A stretch of 11,872 nucleotides of DNA, from contig WOYJ01000074.1 in the NCBI GenBank assembly GCA_011620845.1, forward strand, positions 1 to 11,872, in the 5' to 3' direction. The number at the start of each line of letters is the position of its first letter. Position 1 is the first letter of the stretch. This document shows, one piece after another, positions 5,881 through 11,872 of this stretch. This DNA comes from Methanobacteriaceae archaeon (lineage in GTDB: Archaea > Methanobacteriota > Methanobacteria > Methanobacteriales > Methanobacteriaceae). The position numbers were made by a program, and so were the translations under genes. The notes beneath the pieces are model-generated. The model saw only the letters and a program-made list of their open reading frames with translations, made no database searches and was not told the DNA's origin.

Positions 5881-5937
5881 TTTAAAAAAGAAAGAACATA
5901 TTTAAAAAAGAAAAAAGTTCTAAGAAAAAACCAAACT
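5881..5937 (-). terminator. U-rich terminator of glnK2
   Basis: Downstream of the glnK2 stop (5940) the minus strand contains GGTTTTTTC, CTTTTTTC, TTTTTTAAAT and another TTTTTTAAAC. AGAAC and GTTCT (5894-5898 and 5917-5921, approximate) could form a weak long-loop stem. U-tract termination is the likely mechanism. Confidence 0.5.
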
Positions 5938-5939
5938 AT

Positions 5940-6278
5940 TTATATGGCGTTTTCCCCTCTTTCACCTGTTCTTATCCTTATCACTTCTTCTACAGCTGAT
6001 ATGAAGATCTTACCATCTCCAATATATCCGGTTTGACCAGTTTTTACGATAGTATCCACGATGTTTTCTACATCTTCATCTTTGGCTACTATTTCGATTT
6101 CCACTTTAGGAAGGACATCCACGTTGTAATCATGGCCTCGATAACTCTCGGTAATACCCAACTGTCTTCCTCTGCCTTTAACATATTTCACGGTCAATCC
6201 ATGGCACCCGATCTCCTCTAAGGCATCCTTCACATCCTCGAGTTTATCTGGTCTTATAACTGTTAGTATCCTTTTCAT
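5940..6278 (-). CDS. glnK: PII nitrogen regulatory protein GlnK2
   Basis: Second PII protein, 112 residues, with an intact fold: T-loop GRGRQLGITESYRGHDYNVD (tyrosine 51 at the classical position), B-loop TGYIGDGKIFI and C-terminal RIRTGERG. It starts at ATG 6278, with GAGGAAT 5 nt upstream. It is the second gene of a duplicate amt-glnK operon whose amt is now a pseudogene (6365-6601), so it has lost its operon partner yet shows no sign of decay. It may act on Amt1, form mixed trimers with GlnK1, or regulate another target. The operator at 6659-6672 should still place it under nitrogen control. Confidence 0.95.
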   Translation of the reverse strand: MKRILTVIRPDKLEDVKDALEEIGCHGLTVKYVKGRGRQLGITESYRGHDYNVDVLPKVEIEIVAKDEDVENIVDTIVKTGQTGYIGDGKIFISAVEEVIRIRTGERGENAI

Positions 6279-6364
6279 TTTTTATTCCTCAAACAAATTA
6301 GCTTGCTAGAAATATTTTTATTTACAGGGATTTTATAGTTTTTCTGTTCGTTAAAGGTTTTAAT

Positions 6365-6601
6365 CTACAGTCTGTAACCGGCTTCCTCATGGAGGTTGAT
6401 GTCCAGACCTTGGACAATGCCTTTGTTTCTAATATCCCATTGAAGAAAGGATTGCTTAAATTTCCTAAAATTCCCCATATATCTCTCCTGATGAGCCCCC
6501 CCCCAATAGAAGAGTGCTAATCCAGGAATTGTCATTAAAATTATTAAAGCTGTCGAGATAAGCATCTAGGCTGTATCTCCTAAATTTAAAATTGGGTCCA
6601 T
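6365..6601 (-). pseudogene. amt: amt2 ammonium transporter relic with internal deletions
   Basis: About 237 bp remain of a gene of about 1.2 kb. From ATG 6601, MDPILNLGDTA is followed by TAG where Amt has Trp (GDTAWM), then MLISTALIILMTIPGLALFY, the first membrane helix. A run of nine G shifts the frame at FYGG. In the shifted frame LIRRDIWGILGNLSNPFFNGI matches two separated parts of Amt1 (FYGGLTKK and DSFMGLIGSPTNLFFTGI), so one deletion lies between. A second, larger deletion removes the channel core including both pore histidines, and the end IVQGLDINLHEEAGYRL equals the Amt1 tail EIEGLDTNLHEETGYRI. GGAGGA (fwd 6611-6616) and a second in-frame ATG (6631) behind GGAGGTG remain. It cannot make a channel. 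Confidence 0.9.
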
Positions 6602-6658
6602 AAAATATATTCCTCCGTTAAATAGTACCATAAAAAAGAACACCTCCTCAAGGATGGA

Positions 6659-6672
6659 GGAAGCATACTTCC
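6659..6672. promoter_or_regulatory. NrpR-type operator, amt2 relic-glnK2
   Basis: GGAA-GCATAC-TTCC, nearly identical to the amt1 operator (ACATAC in the centre). It lies directly downstream of the TATA box and near the predicted transcript start. The preserved site implies glnK2 is still nitrogen-regulated. Confidence 0.85.
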
Positions 6673-6674
6673 GT

Positions 6675-6688
6675 TAAATATATATCTT
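6675..6688 (-). promoter_or_regulatory. TATA promoter of amt2 relic-glnK2
   Basis: The minus strand reads AAGATATATATTTAAC just before the operator CGGAAGTATGCTTCC. The TATA-like core GATATATATTTA is centred near 6681, predicting a start near 6655. Confidence 0.6.
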
Positions 6689-6807
6689 TTTGCTATTTAA
6701 GCATTGTTAAATGAATTTTTGCAAAATAAGGACCTTAAAATAATTTAATAAAAACAAAAAAGAGTAATGAAATGTTTAGAATATTTAAGTAAAATATAGA
6801 AAATTCA

Positions 6808-6845
6808 TTAAAAAAAGGGAATAAGTTAAAAAATAGTGTTTAAAA
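6808..6845 (-). terminator. U-rich terminator of the glutamate synthase operon
   Basis: After the stop at 6850 the minus strand has CTATTTTTTAAC and CCCTTTTTTTAATG, two T runs without a strong hairpin, in line with archaeal termination. Confidence 0.5.
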
Positions 6846-6849
6846 TAAC

Positions 6850-8352
<1,503 letters not shown>

Positions 8353-8365
8353 CTCTAACTCCTCC

Positions 8366-9460
8366 TTAGTTCTGCTCCTCTTTTAATGATTTGAAAACGG
8401 GACAGGCAGCATATTTAGTACCTGATGCACTTAGAACTTCCGCCAAGTTATCGGTGCGTTTGGCTACCGGTTTCCAGGGATGTTCCCTGCTTTTATCCAC
8501 CACAACCACCTGGTCAACCACTTTCTGTGCCAGGGCATAGTTTAAAAGTGCGGTGGCCACTCCTCCATCCTGGCCTTTTATCATGGGTGCATGGGCAGAT
8601 ATTATTTTCAGGTAATTGCCCAGTGGTTTTTTATCCGACTCTATGAGTGGTTCATTTTCTGGATTATAAGTCCGGGGACAGGCCACGTAACAGAGGTTGC
8701 ATCCTTCTGGGCATTTTCCTTTAAGCTGTGGTTTCCTGTCTTCTATCACTATGATGTTCTCTGGACAGGCCAGTAAACAGGCCCCACAGAGTACGCAGGC
8801 ACCTACATCTACCACATCTCCTTTAAGATCTTTAAACTGGCATTCACGTACTTCTTCAGCAAAATCATCCTCTGAGATGTATCTGCGGTAGAGTACTGGT
8901 CTTCCCACATGCTCCCTTTTGGTGATCTCTGCTTTATTTTCTTTTTTCTTCTTGCGAGCCAGGTTTTCGAGTAGCTTAAGTCCTGAATCTTCTATTGGTT
9001 TGGTTGTTATGTAATTATCTTCTTCTGCATCTTCTAATAATTTTAATCCCTTTTCTGTCCGGACTATGATAGTGGACCATCCTTCAGGGGATCCTACAGA
9101 ACCTACTGATATGTCTGAGTCTTCAGAGGTGTAGTCCATGCATATCTGGCAGTTCTTTCTCATGCAGCTTTTAGCTTCCTTTAATGGGATCTTGAACAAA
9201 CGGCCCTCGGTAAGATAGAACCAGAAATAACCTTTCTCTACCCGGCATTCGATGACGTCCTTCATGTCATAGCCATTTTCCTCTAGGAGTTGTTTCATGT
9301 AGGAGTAGGAAAAATTTTCCATGCAGAAAAGGCCTATTTTTATATCCAGGGGTGATTCACCCAGATAATCTGAGAATGTGTCTATTTTCGCTGCGGCTGT
9401 CATATGACAGGGTGTCCCTACCATGGCCACTTTATCTTTTGTTTCACTTTCCATTGTCAT
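8366..9460 (-). CDS. FrhB-like F420-binding subunit of glutamate synthase, permuted domain order
   Basis: Likely electron-input subunit: FrhB-family flavoproteins oxidise reduced coenzyme F420 (F420H2), here to feed glutamate synthase. Domain order as read (numbering from TTG 9463): FrhB C-terminal domain first (KVAMVGTPC 11-19, IGLFCMENFSYSYM 43-56, ISVGSVGSPEGWSTIIVRTE 118-137), then a 2x[4Fe-4S] ferredoxin segment (C223, C226, C229, C233; C251, C255, C258, C262), then the FrhB N-terminal domain (IKGQDGGVATALLNYAL 295-311, ASGTKYAACPVFKSLKEEQN to the end). The usual order in FrhB, FpoF and Fsr is N-domain then C-domain, so the chain looks circularly permuted at the domain joint. ATG 9460 is taken as start because AGGAG lies 5 nt upstream; 364 residues. 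It is 8 nt from the upstream stop and 13 nt from the next start. Confidence 0.88.
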   Translation of the reverse strand: MTMESETKDKVAMVGTPCHMTAAAKIDTFSDYLGESPLDIKIGLFCMENFSYSYMKQLLEENGYDMKDVIECRVEKGYFWFYLTEGRLFKIPLKEAKSCMRKNCQICMDYTSEDSDISVGSVGSPEGWSTIIVRTEKGLKLLEDAEEDNYITTKPIEDSGLKLLENLARKKKKENKAEITKREHVGRPVLYRRYISEDDFAEEVRECQFKDLKGDVVDVGACVLCGACLLACPENIIVIEDRKPQLKGKCPEGCNLCYVACPRTYNPENEPLIESDKKPLGNYLKIISAHAPMIKGQDGGVATALLNYALAQKVVDQVVVVDKSREHPWKPVAKRTDNLAEVLSASGTKYAACPVFKSLKEEQN

Positions 9461-9468
9461 CAATTCTC

Positions 9469-10158
9469 CTATCCTTCTTCTGATTCTTTACCATAGAATG
9501 GTCTTTTACTTAGAGGGACTATCTTCTTGAAATCAGCATATTCTTCACGTTCTAGATTGAACCCGTATTGGGGAAGGAGCTCCTTTAATTCCTTTTTATC
9601 GGCATCGTTAATTTCTTCCACCTTGGCGTTTTTTCCCAGGCTTTTAATGGCTCCTTTGATGTAGATGACTCCCCTGATTATGGATTCGCCGGCATCGTCT
9701 GATATATCTCCCAGGATGATGATACGTCCGCCCATCATGAAGAGTCCCGTCATGAATCCTGAGTTTCCACCGATGATGATGGTTCCATTTTTCATTATTT
9801 CCCCTGTCCTGGAGCCGGCATCTCTTCTAATTACCACCGTACCACCGTATATGCCCTGACCTACCCCATCACCTGCAGAGCCGTCAACAATTACTTCTCC
9901 TTCAGTCATGTTATCTCCAGGGAACCATCCCGCATTTCCATTTATGTGTATCCGGGCGCCGTGGATCATGGTGCCGGCGAAGTATCCTGCTGAACCGTCT
10001 ATTTCAACATCCACTGGTTCGGTTAACCCGGCAGCTATGTAGTGCATGGCATTGGGGTTTTTGATTATAAATTTATCTTTATCCTTGCAGGATATTTTCA
10101 GGATCTGGTTTACCTCCCGGGATGTTTTTCCTTGGGCGTCGATTATAACTTCTTCCAT
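9469..10158 (-). CDS. Glutamate synthase GXGXG-domain subunit
   Basis: Corresponds to the C-terminal GXGXG (beta-helix) domain of the large subunit of bacterial glutamate synthase, split into its own gene as in archaea; a homologous fold occurs in formylmethanofuran dehydrogenase subunit C. It has 229 residues. Repeated strand-turn units with G-x-G/A-G spacing run from about 50 to 170 (GSAGYFAGTMIHGARI, GNAGWFPGDNMTEGEV, GSAGDGVGQGIYGGTV, GNSGFMTGLFMMGGRI). A charged alpha-helical tail follows, ending FYGKESEEG. It has a structural role in the assembled enzyme, packing glutaminase against synthase. Start ATG 10158, with AAAGGAG 8 nt upstream, 39 nt after the glutaminase gene. Confidence 0.93.
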   Translation of the reverse strand: MEEVIIDAQGKTSREVNQILKISCKDKDKFIIKNPNAMHYIAAGLTEPVDVEIDGSAGYFAGTMIHGARIHINGNAGWFPGDNMTEGEVIVDGSAGDGVGQGIYGGTVVIRRDAGSRTGEIMKNGTIIIGGNSGFMTGLFMMGGRIIILGDISDDAGESIIRGVIYIKGAIKSLGKNAKVEEINDADKKELKELLPQYGFNLEREEYADFKKIVPLSKRPFYGKESEEG

Positions 10159-10197
10159 TTAAAAAACTCCTTTTTCCTCTTTATGGTGTAATCCTTA

Positions 10198-11115
10198 TTA
10201 TATGGTGTAAGCCCTGGCCTCACCTGGTGAAATCTGATCGATATCATGGGTGTCCATCACTTCTCTAAGGGCAATCTCCTCAGATGCTATGGCGAACACC
10301 TCCTCATTTTCAACCATAACACCCGGTCTGAGTCCTAACTGGTCCTTGGCAATACCCACTCCATTGGGTGTACCTATGATGTAAGAGAATGGTCCGTCCA
10401 TATCTTTTACTGATTGTTCTAAGGCTTCTTCGAGTTTATAGCCTTCATTCAGTTTATCTGCTATGTAGTGGACTATGCATTCTGTGTCGTTGGTGGTCTC
10501 GAAGATGTGGCCTTTCCTCTCCAGGGGGTCTCTTATCTTCCAGTAATTGGTTATCTGTCCATTGTGCACCACGGTTATATCTGGGATGATGTAGCTCTGG
10601 AAAGGATGGGCGTGGTACCGGTCCACCAGACTTTCTGTGGAAAATCGAGTGTGGCCGATGGCGTGGGTCCCCTTCTTATCCTGGGTATTGTACCGTTCTG
10701 CGATGTCCTTAACCAGCCCCACATCCTTTATCATCTCGAATGAGTGGCTGCCGTTTAAGACTATAACGTTGTTTATATCATCGATATCCATGATGAGTGG
10801 TTTCAGCTCATTAAATGAATTAAGGGCTATTTTACAACGGTAGATGATATAATCTTCCACAGAGGGGATTATCTCTTCCTTTTTAATGGGGGTGGTGCTG
10901 TTTACCGTGTTTTTAACCTGTTCTAGAAGACCAGGGGTTTCTTTGATTTCTATGTTTAAAAGGTACTCGTTTTCTAAAAGTCCAAGACCACCATATATGG
11001 CGAATCCGGCTGAGTCCGGTCCCCTGTGCTGTAGGGCTTCCAGCATCTTAGTCATGAAATTCCCTACTGGATGAATTTTACCATCTTTAAATACGACTCC
11101 TGCTATTCCACACAA
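10198..11115 (-). CDS. Glutamate synthase glutaminase (class II amidotransferase) subunit
   Basis: Ntn-type glutamine amidotransferase that releases ammonia from glutamine for the synthase subunit. It has 305 residues. MCGIAGVV places the nucleophile cysteine at position 2; the binding residues are R157 (HTRFST), HPF (170-172), N185-G186 (VHNGQITN) and D210 (TTNDTE). The family start is fixed because Cys2 must become N-terminal; here the codon is TTG at 11115, with AGGAGGTA about 5 nt upstream. The gene overlaps the end of pdxT by 13 bp, so translation is probably coupled. Purine PurF also has this domain, but length and neighbours indicate glutamate synthase. Confidence 0.94.
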   Translation of the reverse strand: MCGIAGVVFKDGKIHPVGNFMTKMLEALQHRGPDSAGFAIYGGLGLLENEYLLNIEIKETPGLLEQVKNTVNSTTPIKKEEIIPSVEDYIIYRCKIALNSFNELKPLIMDIDDINNVIVLNGSHSFEMIKDVGLVKDIAERYNTQDKKGTHAIGHTRFSTESLVDRYHAHPFQSYIIPDITVVHNGQITNYWKIRDPLERKGHIFETTNDTECIVHYIADKLNEGYKLEEALEQSVKDMDGPFSYIIGTPNGVGIAKDQLGLRPGVMVENEEVFAIASEEIALREVMDTHDIDQISPGEARAYTI

Positions 11116-11681
11116 TTTATTACCTCCTTTATGAAATATTCATGAATTCTGGTATCCTGAGTGAGTTCTGGGTGAAAGGCCATGGCTAGATATTTTCCCT
11201 TCTGAACTGCCACTATTTTATCATCAATCTGGGACAGTACTTCGGCTCCATCTCCAACTGCACTGACGTAAGGCGCTCTTATGAATATTCCGGGGAATTT
11301 TTCACCGAATATTTCAATTTGCCTCTCAAATGAAAGCCTCTGATTACCGAACCCATTCCTTTTAACCTGCATATCTATGAGTCCCAGGAGAGGCTGCTGG
11401 TAATCCGTTTTATTTCCCAGTAGCACCATCCCGGCACAGGTACCCAGCACTGCTATTTTCTGTTCTTTGATGACCTGGTCTATGCCTTCTTCTTTTACGA
11501 GTTTCCCGATTACGGTGCTTTCTCCCCCGGAAATTATGAGGCCGTGGCATTTTGAAACTTCACCGGCTGTTTTCACCTTTGAAATTTCACATTCTATGCC
11601 CATTTTTCCGGCGGCATTTAGGGTGGCTTCCAGGTGTTCCTGGACATCTCCCTGTAAGTTTAAAATTCCTATGTTTATCAT
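11103..11681 (-). CDS. pdxT: PLP synthase glutaminase subunit PdxT
   Basis: Class I glutaminase that supplies ammonia to PdxS for pyridoxal 5'-phosphate synthesis from ribose 5-phosphate and glyceraldehyde 3-phosphate. It has 192 residues from ATG 11681 (MINIGILNLQGDVQEH, a typical PdxT beginning). Motifs: GGES (52-55), nucleophile C82 in LGTCAGM, and H170 and E172 in AFHPEL. The frame is open to 11750, but those 23 codons are non-conserved and contain the TATA box region; GAGGGG lies about 12 nt before ATG 11681. It is the first gene of the glutamate synthase operon and overlaps the next gene by 13 bp. PdxS is not in the window. Confidence 0.93.
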   Translation of the reverse strand: MINIGILNLQGDVQEHLEATLNAAGKMGIECEISKVKTAGEVSKCHGLIISGGESTVIGKLVKEEGIDQVIKEQKIAVLGTCAGMVLLGNKTDYQQPLLGLIDMQVKRNGFGNQRLSFERQIEIFGEKFPGIFIRAPYVSAVGDGAEVLSQIDDKIVAVQKGKYLAMAFHPELTQDTRIHEYFIKEVINCVE

Positions 11682-11748
11682 AGTGTGACTTTCCCCTCGA
11701 ACGCTATTTTTTGTTTCATTTTTATAGGTGGTTAATGATTGAAAATCC

Positions 11749-11760
11749 ATATATATAAAC
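11749..11760 (-). promoter_or_regulatory. TATA promoter of the pdxT-glutamate synthase operon
   Basis: The minus strand reads GTTTATATATAT here, a strong TATA box predicting a start near 11730 and a leader of about 50 nt. A second candidate, TTGTATAAAAAT at about 11822-11833, would give a start near 11800 and put the operator downstream of it. Confidence 0.6.
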
Positions 11761-11765
11761 TATGG

Positions 11766-11779
11766 GGAAATGGACTTCC
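11766..11779. promoter_or_regulatory. NrpR-type operator, pdxT-glutamate synthase operon
   Basis: GGAA-ATGGAC-TTCC. On the minus strand it reads CGGAAGT-CCAT-TTCC, sharing CGGAAGT with both amt operators. It sits immediately upstream of the TATA box, where it would overlap BRE/TFB contacts, or downstream of the alternative promoter near 11828. Confidence 0.72.
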
Positions 11780-11872
11780 GGCGAGAAAATTTTTTGTAGG
11801 TTTGACGTCCCTCAGATGAAATTTTTATACAATGTTCAAAATTAGGATTTCAAATGATATTTTAACTGAACA

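Noticed and set aside
6568..6570. TAG in the amt2 relic read as pyrrolysine
   Set aside because: Amt has a conserved Trp here, a TGG to TAG change is simplest, Methanobacteriales are not known to encode pyrrolysine, and the gene is otherwise broken.

Overview
The window comes from an AT-rich archaeon, most probably a Methanobacterium-like member of the Methanobacteriales. The reasons are a secreted protein with pseudomurein-binding repeats, an archaeal split-subunit glutamate synthase with an FrhB-type (coenzyme F420) subunit, two amt-glnK operons preceded by NrpR-type operators (GGAA-N6-TTCC), TATA-box promoters, GGAGGTGAT-type ribosome binding sites and U-rich terminators. Almost everything lies on the minus strand; only the first gene, a PrsW-like membrane protease, is on the plus strand.

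Layout. 1-620: PrsW-like intramembrane protease (+). 620-990: no intact gene; it holds three 26-27 bp tandem repeats, a perfect 20 bp tandem duplication and, on the minus strand, a frameshifted small membrane-protein relic. 988-2067: secreted C39-like cysteine peptidase with two pseudomurein-binding repeats, probably starting at ATT. 2168-2940: a decayed locus where a small Ras/MglA-like GTPase relic runs through a short in-frame tandem repeat into the C-terminal half of an Fpg/Nei DNA glycosylase. 2971-3660: metallo-beta-lactamase-fold hydrolase. 3806-5398: amt1-glnK1 operon with a 247-nt predicted leader, a strong operator and two arrays of phased short repeats upstream. 5940-6631: glnK2 preceded by an amt2 pseudogene that has lost most of its membrane core but keeps its promoter, operator, ribosome binding site and regulatory tail. 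6850-11681: five-gene operon pdxT, glutamate synthase glutaminase subunit, GXGXG subunit, FrhB-like subunit and FMN/ferredoxin subunit, with a third operator at 11766-11779.

How it fits together. From 3.8 kb to the end the window is a nitrogen-assimilation block: ammonium uptake (Amt), its PII regulators (two GlnK), and an enzyme turning glutamine plus 2-oxoglutarate into glutamate, probably with reduced F420 as electron donor. The three operators share CGGAAGT on the minus strand, suggesting one repressor (NrpR) controls all three operons. pdxT, the glutaminase subunit of PLP synthase, overlaps the first glutamate synthase gene, tying vitamin B6 synthesis to the same signal.

The most notable observations are: the FrhB-like subunit has its domains in circularly permuted order compared with the FrhB order I know; the amt2 relic retains a fine operator; a 31-bp-phased repeat array sits directly upstream of the amt1 promoter; and two genes carry GGAGGTG-N5-ATT where a start codon is expected. 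No database search was possible; all family calls rest on motifs read directly.
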